A DNA stretch of 64,000 bases from GWE2-40-63 sp050251815 (lineage in GTDB: Bacteria > Bacteroidota > Bacteroidia > Bacteroidales > SZUA-534): positions 34,278-98,277 of the forward strand of contig JBFWMB010000005.1 of assembly GCA_050251815.1 (NCBI GenBank), given 5' to 3'. Positions within the stretch are counted from its first letter, which is position 1. Every line of letters starts with the position of its first letter. The position numbers were made by a program, and so were the translations under genes. The notes below the pieces were generated by a model. The model worked only from the letters and a program-made list of their open reading frames with translations, was not told where the DNA came from and searched no databases. Below are positions 17,067-25,093 of the stretch, in pieces.

Positions 17067-17684
17067 ATGCCTTTATTCAAATCAATCAATCAACTAAAGA
17101 TTTCTGATTCACTGATAAAAGAAATTCTGCAGTACCTTTTTTCATTTACTATTGCCTGGGTAATTGCCAGTTTAATTTCTGACTTTCCGTTTTTTGCCGA
17201 ACCCATCGAAAAATCAGGTTTTACTGAATACTACCGTGATTTTTTAATGGGCTTAACCAATCAACAACTGCACGGGTTGGGACATCAAACCTTTTGGTAC
17301 AACAACACACTGGGAATTGAAGGAACCGCCGGATTAATATTTGCCTACGGATGCCTGGGTTACCGAATTCTGGCGTTTTTTATCGTATTTATCATCCTTC
17401 AGTTCGGACGATTTTTTCATAAAATCTGGTATTTGCTATTGGGAATTTTCCTGATTACCTGGATAAATTCTCTTAGGGTAGTAATAATTGCTTTGGGCCA
17501 ATTACACAATCCCGAATACACTGTTTTGTTGCACGATACGATATCGCCCGTTTTAATGTATCCTCTATTACTGGCCCTTTGGATAATCTGGCTAAAAACC
17601 TTTGGAAAAGCACCTACAACAGATACCCTGTTGTATAAAATGGTAAAATTTATAGCCAATGCGCCCTTGTTTAATTCAAAATAA
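17067..17684 (+). CDS. Exosortase/archaeosortase family membrane protease-transpeptidase
   Basis: A 205-residue polytopic membrane protein. The three catalytic residues expected for the exosortase superfamily can be placed: Cys96 in AYGCLGYR, Arg137 in INSLRVVII, and His156 in LLHDTISPV, each at a membrane-helix boundary and in the usual order. Exosortases cut short C-terminal signals (here probably VPISGG of the protein encoded just upstream) and are thought to hand the protein to another acceptor. In many bacteria they sit in exopolysaccharide loci; here a Wza/Wzc operon is about 7 kb away on the other strand. Which Bacteroidota subfamily (for example XrtF, XrtN, XrtX or XrtY) it belongs to cannot be told by eye. 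Confidence 0.8.
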   Translation: MPLFKSINQLKISDSLIKEILQYLFSFTIAWVIASLISDFPFFAEPIEKSGFTEYYRDFLMGLTNQQLHGLGHQTFWYNNTLGIEGTAGLIFAYGCLGYRILAFFIVFIILQFGRFFHKIWYLLLGIFLITWINSLRVVIIALGQLHNPEYTVLLHDTISPVLMYPLLLALWIIWLKTFGKAPTTDTLLYKMVKFIANAPLFNSK

Positions 17685-17732
17685 TTTTAAATTTACTTTG
17701 GGATTAAGATTGGTAACAAAAAAAACCAAAGT

Positions 17733-18323
17733 ATGGGAATCGAGATTAATTTATTTAACATTAACCACTACCTGGCCAAAATTGGAAAAGGTAAATGCCT
17801 CATCTCGGAACCTTTTTCACCCGATTCTTATTTTGGACGTTCGGTGGTTTTAATTACCGAACATAGTGAAAATGAAGGTACATTGGGTTATATTCTAAAC
17901 AAACCCATCGATGTTCCCATCCACGAATTATTTCCCGATTTTCCAACCTTTAATGCTCCCTGTTTTGTGGGCGGACCGGTAAACCCTGAGACCATTCATT
18001 ATTTGCATACCCGTATCGATTTATTGCCCGAGAGCACTCCGGTAACCAATGGAATTTATTGGGGAGGCGATTTTGATTTACTTAAAGAACACATTCAAAA
18101 TGGGATGATAAGGCCCAGTGAGATACGTTTTTACCTTGGTTATAGCGGTTGGGCACCCCAGCAATTACAGCAGGAAATTGATGATAAGTTTTGGATTGTC
18201 AGTCCGATTTCTTCAACAAAAATTATGCATGCCAATCAAAATACCTGGAAAGAATTGCTGAATGAGATGGGCGATTCTTATTCCATTTGGGCCAATGCCC
18301 CAACCAATCCGGGTATGAATTAA
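17733..18323 (+). CDS. YqgE/AlgH family protein
   Basis: A 196-residue cytosolic protein of the UPF0301 (YqgE/AlgH) family, recognisable from GKCLISEPFSPDSYFGRS, the LGYILNKPI segment, FVGGPV, and the late GYSGWAPQQLQQEI motif. The family was first named after alginate regulation in Pseudomonas, but its biochemical role is not settled. The last 4 bases overlap the convergent aminotransferase gene. Length is normal for Bacteroidota members, and nothing unusual was seen in it. Confidence 0.9.
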   Translation: MGIEINLFNINHYLAKIGKGKCLISEPFSPDSYFGRSVVLITEHSENEGTLGYILNKPIDVPIHELFPDFPTFNAPCFVGGPVNPETIHYLHTRIDLLPESTPVTNGIYWGGDFDLLKEHIQNGMIRPSEIRFYLGYSGWAPQQLQQEIDDKFWIVSPISSTKIMHANQNTWKELLNEMGDSYSIWANAPTNPGMN

Positions 18324-19177
18324 GAAAAAGCCTGGTTATTAAGCCTTTCGAGCAACATTTGACTTTTCTTTTTAAAATACCTACGATTTTGAAAGCCAAT
18401 TACACTGCGGATTCCACTTACAGCATTTGTTAAAAATATTTCGTCCATTTGGTGCAGATCCTCAGCCATTAGTAACGCATCATCGTTTACCAGAAACCCC
18501 AATCCAGAAGCAATTTTTAGAATCTGTTTACGCATGACTCCCTCCACAGGTCCCAACTTTAACGAAGGAGTAAACAATTCATTCCCCCGGATGGCAAACA
18601 TATTGGACGAAGTGGCTTCAATCAAAAAATTGTCGGCTGAAACAAGTAAAACATCATCAAACGAATGACGCTGCGCATATAATGAAGCTAAAATATAAAA
18701 TTGCGCGTTCAACGATTTTATTTGCAAATAGGGCACATTAGGTTTGGAAAACGTATTGTAAACCCCCAAAACCAAACCCTGATGGAGCATTTCATAGGGC
18801 CCTTTGCCCAGGTATTTTGCTTCAATAAAAATATCTGTTGCATTCTTATCGGGTAGATACAAACCGGCTCCTCCTCTTACAAAGACAGCTTTAACGCGAG
18901 CAGCCTGAAATAATTTATTACGCGAAAGCAAACCTGAGATTTGTTTGTCAAAAAAATCGAGTGAGAAATAATCGGGTAAATGCATTTCGAGGGTAGCTGC
19001 CGCTTTCACTATTCGCTGATAATGATCGGCTATAAATTGGGTTTTTAGGCCGTTGGCATGCATGGTTTCAAAAAAACCATCGCCATAGCGAAAAGCACGG
19101 TTCTGCAAACCAATGGGCAATTCCGATTCGGCCAGGTAATGTTTATTAAATGCACATATCTTGTATTCATTGGCCAT
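18320..19177 (-). CDS. Class IV (branched-chain/4-amino-4-deoxychorismate lyase-like) aminotransferase
   Basis: A 285-residue PLP-dependent fold-type IV enzyme. Typical features are FRYGDGFFETM (residues 29-39), the catalytic lysine in IKSLNAQF (K154), the IEATSSNMFAI segment that binds the cofactor, and GVMRKQIL. Close relatives include branched-chain aminotransferase, D-alanine aminotransferase and aminodeoxychorismate lyase (PabC, folate pathway). In Bacteroidota such a protein often pairs with PabB, which is not present here, so the exact substrate stays open. Its start overlaps the GmhB-like gene by 11 bp, implying translational coupling. Confidence 0.85.
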   Translation of the reverse strand: MANEYKICAFNKHYLAESELPIGLQNRAFRYGDGFFETMHANGLKTQFIADHYQRIVKAAATLEMHLPDYFSLDFFDKQISGLLSRNKLFQAARVKAVFVRGGAGLYLPDKNATDIFIEAKYLGKGPYEMLHQGLVLGVYNTFSKPNVPYLQIKSLNAQFYILASLYAQRHSFDDVLLVSADNFLIEATSSNMFAIRGNELFTPSLKLGPVEGVMRKQILKIASGLGFLVNDDALLMAEDLHQMDEIFLTNAVSGIRSVIGFQNRRYFKKKSQMLLERLNNQAFS

Positions 19178-19661
19178 GCAGTAATTCGGGCAAAATGGTT
19201 AACAAACTTTGATTGCTTTTAATTCGGATTCCGCGTATTCCGGCATTCCGCGCTGCTTCCATATCCTTATCGTTATCGCCAACAAATAGTGCATTATTTG
19301 CATCAATAGTAAAACGCGCCATGGCTTTTTCAATGAGCAGGGAACCGGGTTTACGACACAAACAATTTTCAAAATCGCTGTGGTGTGGGCAATAATAAAT
19401 ATCAAGGATGGAAATTCCGGCTTTATTCATTAAAGATAAAAACTTTGAATGAACCTTTTCAACATCAGTTTTTGAATAGGTTCCTCGTGCTATTCCTCCC
19501 TGGTTTGAAATTACAACAAACTCGTATCCTGCCAAAGTCAATTTTTGCATGGCATCGACAAACCCCTCGTTCAAAACAAAATCGTCGGGACGGTAAATAT
19601 AATAGTGACCGGTATCGTTATTAATTACGCCATCTCTATCTAAAAACAAGACTTTTCGCAT
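19167..19661 (-). CDS. gmhB: HAD-IIIA phosphatase, GmhB-like (heptose 1,7-bisphosphate 7-phosphatase or histidinol phosphatase type)
   Basis: A 164-residue HAD phosphatase: motif I LDRDGVI with Asp8 and Asp10, motif II ISNQGGIARG, and motif III/IV region KPGSLLI ... FVGDNDKDMEAA. A zinc loop CPHHSDFENCLC (Cys91, His93, Cys100, Cys102) is the hallmark of the GmhB group, which removes the 7-phosphate of D-glycero-manno-heptose bisphosphate for LPS core or glycan synthesis. The related HisB phosphatase domain shares this loop, but there are no histidine genes here. Other heptose genes (gmhA, hldE, hldD) are not in the window, so the physiological substrate is inferred. Confidence 0.82.
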   Translation of the reverse strand: MRKVLFLDRDGVINNDTGHYYIYRPDDFVLNEGFVDAMQKLTLAGYEFVVISNQGGIARGTYSKTDVEKVHSKFLSLMNKAGISILDIYYCPHHSDFENCLCRKPGSLLIEKAMARFTIDANNALFVGDNDKDMEAARNAGIRGIRIKSNQSLLTILPELLHGQ

Positions 19662-19677
19662 GGCTCAATAATTATAT

Positions 19678-20289
19678 CTACGGGAGAAGCTGATTAATAA
19701 AATGTGTAAATAACCCCGGTTTTATCAAAATTGGAAAAACAAAACCAAAAACGGCGCCCCAAAAATGGGCATCGTGACCAATATTATCGATATTCTTTTT
19801 ACCCATGTAATACGAATACCCCAAATATAGCAAACCAAACATAATGCCCGGAATGGGCACAATAGCCATAAAATATATTTTGCTTAAGGGAGCAAAAAAG
19901 ATGCTGGCAAAAGTTACAGCCGACACAGCACCCGAAGCGCCAACGGCATTGTAATGGGGATTGTCTTTTTCTTTAAACAGGGTAAAAACCGAAGACACCA
20001 CAATGGCTCCGAAATACAAAACTAAAAACAATAAAGTGCTACTAGCACCTATAAAGTGGTGAAAATAGTATTCCAGTGCCTGCCCAAAGGAATAAAACAC
20101 CAACATGTTAATTATTAAATGCTCCCAGTTGGCGTGCAAAAAAGCATGGGTAAAAAGCCGGTACCATTGCCTGCGATGCACAATCTGATAGGGATTCAGG
20201 TTGTATCGGTACATTAACTCAGGCCGGCTAAAGGCTGCAATAGAAAATATTGCAGTAACTACAATGATTAGAATACTTATCATAAACAA
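19678..20289 (-). CDS. Rhomboid family intramembrane serine protease
   Basis: A 203-residue polytopic inner-membrane protein with the rhomboid fold. It shows WYRLFTHAFLHANWEHLIINM (the HxxxN-type loop, residues 42-62), the nucleophile motif GASGAVSA with Ser119, and the catalytic His175 in HFWGAVFGF. The basic six-helix form without extra domains. Rhomboids cut transmembrane helices of other proteins; its substrates are unknown. The start codon directly abuts the stop codon of the SiaC-like gene, so the two are translated from one message. Confidence 0.93.
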   Translation of the reverse strand: MFMISILIIVVTAIFSIAAFSRPELMYRYNLNPYQIVHRRQWYRLFTHAFLHANWEHLIINMLVFYSFGQALEYYFHHFIGASSTLLFLVLYFGAIVVSSVFTLFKEKDNPHYNAVGASGAVSAVTFASIFFAPLSKIYFMAIVPIPGIMFGLLYLGYSYYMGKKNIDNIGHDAHFWGAVFGFVFPILIKPGLFTHFINQLLP

Positions 20290-20664
20290 TTAATTTCGGG
20301 GGCTAAATTCAAAAGGAATTTCAAGAATTGAAGCAAAATCGAGACCCAGGCGCAACATATCTTCATCGATATTTTCGTAGGCCCATTCAACCGAAATGTG
20401 ACGTCCCCGGTTGTACATGTCGTTTAGCTTGCGCAATACATTAAAAACCATGTGATGCGAAGAAGTACTCAGGTATCTGAAAAATAATTTGCATTGGCAA
20501 TTATCTAAATGACTGCCTTCGTTATCGAGCCATTCAATAATCGGCTTATACACCCTGTTCACATCTTCAGGTGTTGAATTTCCGGCAATTTGAAAGATTG
20601 CCAAATCCGCATCCATCAGTACATCCGGACAATCTTCGGTAGCTTCAATTTTTAAATAACCCAA
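20290..20664 (-). CDS. SiaC family (DUF1987) regulatory phosphoprotein
   Basis: A 124-residue protein of the SiaC/DUF1987 family: IEATEDCPDVLMD at the start, the core IAGNSTPEDVNRVYKPIIEWL (split at about residues 27-46) and YLSTSSHHMVFNVLRKL. In Pseudomonas SiaC, a threonine in the TSS motif is phosphorylated by the kinase SiaB and reset by the phosphatase SiaA, controlling c-di-GMP synthesis or related outputs. The matching residue here is Thr67. No SiaA or SiaB gene is nearby; instead it is coupled to a rhomboid protease gene, so its kinase and phosphatase must be encoded elsewhere. Confidence 0.85.
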   Translation of the reverse strand: MGYLKIEATEDCPDVLMDADLAIFQIAGNSTPEDVNRVYKPIIEWLDNEGSHLDNCQCKLFFRYLSTSSHHMVFNVLRKLNDMYNRGRHISVEWAYENIDEDMLRLGLDFASILEIPFEFSPRN

Positions 20665-20675
20665 AATACGTTGTT

Positions 20676-21194
20676 TTAAAATTTGTGACTAAGTTGCTGA
20701 TAAATCTCCAGATTCTCATCATCAAATATAGCAAAAATAACCTTTTCGATGGTGGAATCTTCCGACAGAAACCGGCTAACCGCAGTCAGTGCAACTTCGG
20801 CTGCTTCACTTTTTGGATAGCCATAAATTCCTGTACTAATATTTGGAAAAGCAATACTTTTTAACTTCTTGGCAACCGCGTGTTTTAATGCGTTCTGATA
20901 GCACAAAGCCAGCAATTCCGCTTCACCACTATTACCTCCATGCCAAACCGGGCCCACGGTATGTATTACAAAAGGAGCCTTTAAGCGGTATCCGGAAGTT
21001 ACTTTTGCAGCGCCGGTAGCACAACCATTTAATGTTTTGCATTCTTTCAGCAATTCGGGACCCGCTGCACGGTGAATGGCACCATCGACACCTCCCCCTC
21101 CCAATAAACTATTGTTTGCGGCATTTACCACAGCATCGACCTGCAATTGTGTGATATCAGTTTTAATAATTTTTATTTTTTGCTGAAAACCCAT
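20676..21194 (-). CDS. Macrodomain protein (O-acetyl-ADP-ribose deacetylase-like)
   Basis: About 172 residues forming a single macrodomain: the ADP-ribose-binding motif VVNAANNSLLGGGGVDGAIH early on, then GYRLKAPFVIHTVGP and FPNISTGIYGYPKSEAA. These match the MacroD/YmdB class that removes acetyl from O-acetyl-ADP-ribose or mono-ADP-ribose from proteins. The start at 21194 is preferred because it lies 4 bp behind the pheT stop; an in-frame ATG at 21218 would overlap pheT by 20 bp and add MPQPYVNF, which is not typical. Probably co-transcribed with pheT. Confidence 0.9.
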   Translation of the reverse strand: MGFQQKIKIIKTDITQLQVDAVVNAANNSLLGGGGVDGAIHRAAGPELLKECKTLNGCATGAAKVTSGYRLKAPFVIHTVGPVWHGGNSGEAELLALCYQNALKHAVAKKLKSIAFPNISTGIYGYPKSEAAEVALTAVSRFLSEDSTIEKVIFAIFDDENLEIYQQLSHKF

Positions 21195-21198
21195 GAAA

Positions 21199-23649
21199 TT
21201 AACGTAAGGTTGCGGCAAATTTTTGGTCGAAATTACGAATGATATTATTCATAATTTTATCTATTTGCTTATCTGTAAGTGTTTTTGTTTCGTCTTGCAA
21301 AATAAAACTCAAGGCATACGATTTCTTTCCCTCACCCAGGTTTTTGCCTTCGTAAACATCAAAAAGCGACACTTCTTTTAATAATTTACGCTCGGTACGC
21401 AAAGCTTCCTGCTTTAAATCATCGAAGCTTACGTTGTTTTGAAGTAAAAGTGACAAATCGCGGCGAACTTCAGGAAATTTAGCCAACTCTTTGAATTCTA
21501 CTTTTGCATTACGAACAGCTTTCAGCAATTTATCCCAATTAATTTCAGCAAAATATATGTCTTGTTTCAGTTCGAACTGTTTTCGTACTTTTCGGTTTAC
21601 CAAACCCAGAACAGCAAGTTCCATTTTATTGTACTCCATCACCAAAGCTTCGGTAAATAATTCATTGGAAATGTAACGAAAACTCACCTTCTCCATTACA
21701 ATACCCAGGCGCTCCATTACATGTTCAACGTTTCGCTTTAAGTAATAAAAACTAACCGGTTCTTGTTTAAGCAGCCACGATTCGGGAGCTCTGTTTCCCG
21801 AAACACAAAGCGCCAGACGTTCGCCCTGCATGTATTTTTGTAAGGGGTTTTGTATTTCCTGATTGCTGTTTAATGCATACACATTGCCAAACTCAAAAAA
21901 TTTTAAATCGGGATGTTGCCTGTTACTGTTAAAAGCAATTGCTTCGAGTGCACCAAAAAGTAACGTTTGACGCATAGAATTTAAATCCTGACTTAGCGGA
22001 TTAGCCAATGTTACGGTCTGCTCTTTAGGAAAAACATTCAAGTTTTCGTAATAAGCTGCTTTAGTTAACGAGTTTGCCATCATTTCTGTAAAGCCAACTG
22101 CAACCAGCTGATTGGCAATCAATTCTTTTTGCACAATGGGATCGGGTTTTGCAGCATAAGCAAGGGTTGCATTCACCTGTTCGCTCATTGGAACGGCATT
22201 GTATCCGTAAATACGCAATATTTCTTCAATTACATCGGCCTCACGTTGCACATCGACCCGATACGGAGGAACCTTTAAAAAAAGTTCATCGCCCATCACT
22301 TTTTCAATTTTAATTTCGAGCGCTTCCAGAATTTTGCTTACCACTTCTAACGAAAGTTCCAGACCGATTAAACGTTTTACCTGCTTTAACCGAAGCGTAA
22401 TATCATAATCGGCAACAGGCTGGGGATAAATATCAACAATTTCGCTGCTAATGGTTCCGCCGGCAACTTCCTTAATAAGCAAGGCAGCTCGTTTTAAGGC
22501 GTAAATGGTAATGTTGGGATCAACGCCTCTTTCGAACCGGAACGAAGCATCGGTATTTAATCCATGACGACGTGCTGTTTTACGCACATAAACCGGATTA
22601 AAACAAGCACTTTCAAGGAAAATACTTTGAGTTTTTGGGGTAACACCTGATTCAACACCACCAAAAACTCCGGCAATACACATGCCTTCTTCGGCATTAC
22701 AAATCATCAGATCGTTTGCATCGAGTTTACGTTCCTCCTCGTCGAGGGTAGTAAACAACGTGTTGTTTTCCAGTGTCTTAACTACCACCTTATTTCCTTT
22801 TATGAAAGCAGCATCAAAGGCATGTAAAGGCTGACCCAATTCGTGTAGCACATAATTGGTCACATCAACCACATTGTTAATGGGATTTAGCCCTATTGCT
22901 TTTAAGCGATGCTTCAACCAATCAGGCGATTCAGTGACGGTAAGTCCAGTTAATGTAACTCCGGCATAGCGAATACAAGCTTCGGGAGTTTCAACCTGAA
23001 CATCAATGGGTAAATTCTTATTATCTGTCTTAAATTCCGAAATATCGGGCAAGGTATAATCGATAGTTTTAATTTGTTTTAATGCTGCAGTTATATCGCG
23101 GGCTACTCCAACATGTGAAGCTGCGTCGATGCGATTGGGAGTAAGATCAACTTCAAAAACCACATCGTTTTCTATATTAAAATACTGACTTGCCGGAGTA
23201 CCATTCTTAAGTTCATTGGGCAGGACCATAATCCCTTCGTGAGCAGTTCCCACACCAATTTCAACTTCAGAACAAATCATTCCGTGGGACTCTTCACCAC
23301 GAATTTTTGATTTCTTTATCTCAAAACTTTCGTTTCCACTGTATAGTTTTGTTCCCACAGTAGCAACCACAACTTTTTGTCCGGCAGCCACATTAGGAGC
23401 TCCACATACAACTGAAGTTGGTACACCGTTGCCTAAATCGACAGTGGTTAAACTTAAATGATCGGAATTTGGATGTGGAACACAAGTCAAAACTTCACCA
23501 ATCACCAACCCCTGCAATCCGCCCTGAATTGATTGGTAAGTTTCCACATTTCCCACTTCCAACCCCAGAGATGTTAACAATGAAGCAAGTTTTTCGGGTT
23601 CTAAATCAATATTTATGTATTGTTTCAGCCAATTATAAGAAATCTTCAT
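21199..23649 (-). CDS. pheT: Phenylalanine-tRNA ligase beta subunit
   Basis: An 816-residue protein with the full PheT domain series: an N-terminal region starting MKISYNWLKQYINI, tRNA-binding OB fold (about 40-150, IGEVLTCVPHPNSDHLSLTTVD), the B3/B4 editing domain with a GLNPINNVVDVTNYV stretch, B5 (about 410-480, VIEEILRIYGYN), the catalytic-like core, and the C-terminal FDX-ACB anticodon domain (FKELAKFPEVRRDLSLLL). It charges tRNA-Phe together with PheS, which is not in the window, so pheS and pheT are not adjacent here; this split is common in Bacteroidota. Followed closely by the macrodomain gene. Confidence 0.97.
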   Translation of the reverse strand: MKISYNWLKQYINIDLEPEKLASLLTSLGLEVGNVETYQSIQGGLQGLVIGEVLTCVPHPNSDHLSLTTVDLGNGVPTSVVCGAPNVAAGQKVVVATVGTKLYSGNESFEIKKSKIRGEESHGMICSEVEIGVGTAHEGIMVLPNELKNGTPASQYFNIENDVVFEVDLTPNRIDAASHVGVARDITAALKQIKTIDYTLPDISEFKTDNKNLPIDVQVETPEACIRYAGVTLTGLTVTESPDWLKHRLKAIGLNPINNVVDVTNYVLHELGQPLHAFDAAFIKGNKVVVKTLENNTLFTTLDEEERKLDANDLMICNAEEGMCIAGVFGGVESGVTPKTQSIFLESACFNPVYVRKTARRHGLNTDASFRFERGVDPNITIYALKRAALLIKEVAGGTISSEIVDIYPQPVADYDITLRLKQVKRLIGLELSLEVVSKILEALEIKIEKVMGDELFLKVPPYRVDVQREADVIEEILRIYGYNAVPMSEQVNATLAYAAKPDPIVQKELIANQLVAVGFTEMMANSLTKAAYYENLNVFPKEQTVTLANPLSQDLNSMRQTLLFGALEAIAFNSNRQHPDLKFFEFGNVYALNSNQEIQNPLQKYMQGERLALCVSGNRAPESWLLKQEPVSFYYLKRNVEHVMERLGIVMEKVSFRYISNELFTEALVMEYNKMELAVLGLVNRKVRKQFELKQDIYFAEINWDKLLKAVRNAKVEFKELAKFPEVRRDLSLLLQNNVSFDDLKQEALRTERKLLKEVSLFDVYEGKNLGEGKKSYALSFILQDETKTLTDKQIDKIMNNIIRNFDQKFAATLR

Positions 23650-23991
23650 AAATGCCTATTTTTTTTATTTTGTCGAGCAACAAAAGTAAAGTTTTTTTTA
23701 AAATTTGAGCTTAAAACCCAACGGTAATTCAATATTTTATGAAGTTCGGGTCAGGCACCTTCTTAACCAAACAAAACTGAAACAAAAACGCAACAGATCG
23801 TGTTAAATAACCTTTTCATATAAAATTTGGTCGAAACTAATTAGTCATTGCCATGCATTTAAAAATTTAGCATCTATATTTGCAAAAACGAAACAGATCA
23901 GTCTGTTTTCAATTGTTGAGATACGCACAAGTAGTTTAAAGTGTGTACCAAATAAAAATAAGATTGCGAATTTATAACGACAAGAACCATC
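23650..23991. other. Divergent intergenic region between pheT and surE
   Basis: 342 bp without a gene. It holds a likely pheT -7 element on the minus strand (TACTTTTG, 23688-23681), a surE-side -7 element (23875-23882), and an 18-bp perfect palindrome just behind it (23891-23908). A weaker related sequence, AACAGATCGTGTT, lies near 23792-23804. Confidence 0.6.
23875..23908 (+). promoter_or_regulatory. surE-side promoter with palindromic operator-like site
   Basis: TATATTTG (23875-23882) is a good -7 element. Nine bp further, AAACAGA-TCAG-TCTGTTT (23891-23908) is a perfect inverted repeat starting at about the expected transcription start, a typical place for a repressor (for example TetR-type) to bind. 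No regulator gene is adjacent, so the binding protein is unknown. Confidence 0.5.
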
Positions 23992-24783
23992 ATGATAAAA
24001 AACACTACAAATAAACCACTTATTCTGGTTACCAACGACGACGGCTATTTTGCTCCGGGCTTGAAAGAATTAATTGATATGGTAAAGCCTTATGGCAATG
24101 TACTTGTTGTTGCCCCCGAACAGGGAGTATCGGGAATGTCGCATGCCATTACCATAAAATCGCCCCTACGTGCCACTCTATTGGAGCAAAACAACGGACT
24201 TACCATTTATAAGGTAAATGGAACGCCGGTTGATTGTGTAAAAATGGCCTTAAACCAAATTGCCGATAGGAAACCCGACATTTTGGTTTCAGGTATTAAT
24301 CACGGATCTAATTCTTCAATAAGCGTTATTTATTCAGGTACCATGGGGGGTGCTATTGAAGGAAGTTTAAATAAAATTCCTTCTATCGGTTTTTCACTTT
24401 GCTCGCACCGGATGGATGCTGATTTTGGTCTGGTTAAAACCTATGGGGAACAAATTTTCACCAAAGTGCTTCAAAATGGGCTTCCCGATTATACCTGTCT
24501 TAATGTAAACTTTCCGGTAATTTCAAAAGAAGATTTTAAAGGAATTAAAGTTTGCCGCCAGGCTCGAGGTGTTTGGCGCGAAGAGTACGACAAACGTACC
24601 GATCCGCACGGGGGTGAGTACTATTGGTTAACCGGGAATTTCAGCAACGGTGAAAATGGTTCAACCGACACCGACGAATGGGCACTGGCAAATAATTTTG
24701 CTTCAATAGTTCCGGTTAAAACCGACTTTACCGATTTTGAATCAATAAAAAAATTAGAAGCTTATAATTTTAGCATTTCATAA
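23992..24783 (+). CDS. surE: 5'/3'-nucleotidase SurE
   Basis: A 263-residue metal-dependent nucleotidase. The metal-binding start LILVTNDDGYFAPGL (Asn15, Asp16, Asp17), the VVAPEQGVSGMSHAIT segment with the conserved Ser, the VNGTPVDCV motif and SGINHGSNSS with its Asn are all intact. SurE dephosphorylates nucleoside monophosphates and, in some bacteria, short polyphosphate, and is linked to stationary-phase survival. It starts a plus-strand unit with a small membrane protein and lpxB (gaps of 3 and 10 bp), an arrangement frequent in this phylum. The leader carries a palindromic site that may control it. Confidence 0.96.
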   Translation: MIKNTTNKPLILVTNDDGYFAPGLKELIDMVKPYGNVLVVAPEQGVSGMSHAITIKSPLRATLLEQNNGLTIYKVNGTPVDCVKMALNQIADRKPDILVSGINHGSNSSISVIYSGTMGGAIEGSLNKIPSIGFSLCSHRMDADFGLVKTYGEQIFTKVLQNGLPDYTCLNVNFPVISKEDFKGIKVCRQARGVWREEYDKRTDPHGGEYYWLTGNFSNGENGSTDTDEWALANNFASIVPVKTDFTDFESIKKLEAYNFSIS

Positions 24784-24786
24784 GTC

Positions 24787-25083
24787 ATGCAAAAAAAAGA
24801 TTCTGTTTCACTGGGTGTTTTTGTAGGTCTTATGCTACCCCTTATCCTGGTGGCTGCATTTGTAGTTTATTCCTACAAAACCACCGGATTAAATTCACTT
24901 ATATCTGTAGTTAAACATTACCAGGCTTACAATATTTTATATAAGATTCTTTCGGTTAGTCTAATGCCCGGCGCCGGACTGTTTTTTTACTGGAGCCGCA
25001 TTAACAAATTGAACCAGGCTCGCGGTGTACTTATGATGTCACTGTTTTACGGAATAATGGTGCTTGTTTTATATATGACTTAA
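24787..25083 (+). CDS. Small integral membrane protein between surE and lpxB
   Basis: A 98-residue protein with about three predicted membrane segments (roughly residues 8-29, 53-72 and 78-97) and a short polar loop with WSRINKLNQARG. No enzyme motif is visible. Proteins of this size often sit between surE and lpxB in Bacteroidota, so a role linked to envelope or lipid A biogenesis is possible, but this is only guilt by association. Coupled tightly to both neighbours. Confidence 0.75.
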   Translation: MQKKDSVSLGVFVGLMLPLILVAAFVVYSYKTTGLNSLISVVKHYQAYNILYKILSVSLMPGAGLFFYWSRINKLNQARGVLMMSLFYGIMVLVLYMT

Positions 25084-25093
25084 ACTCATTGTT

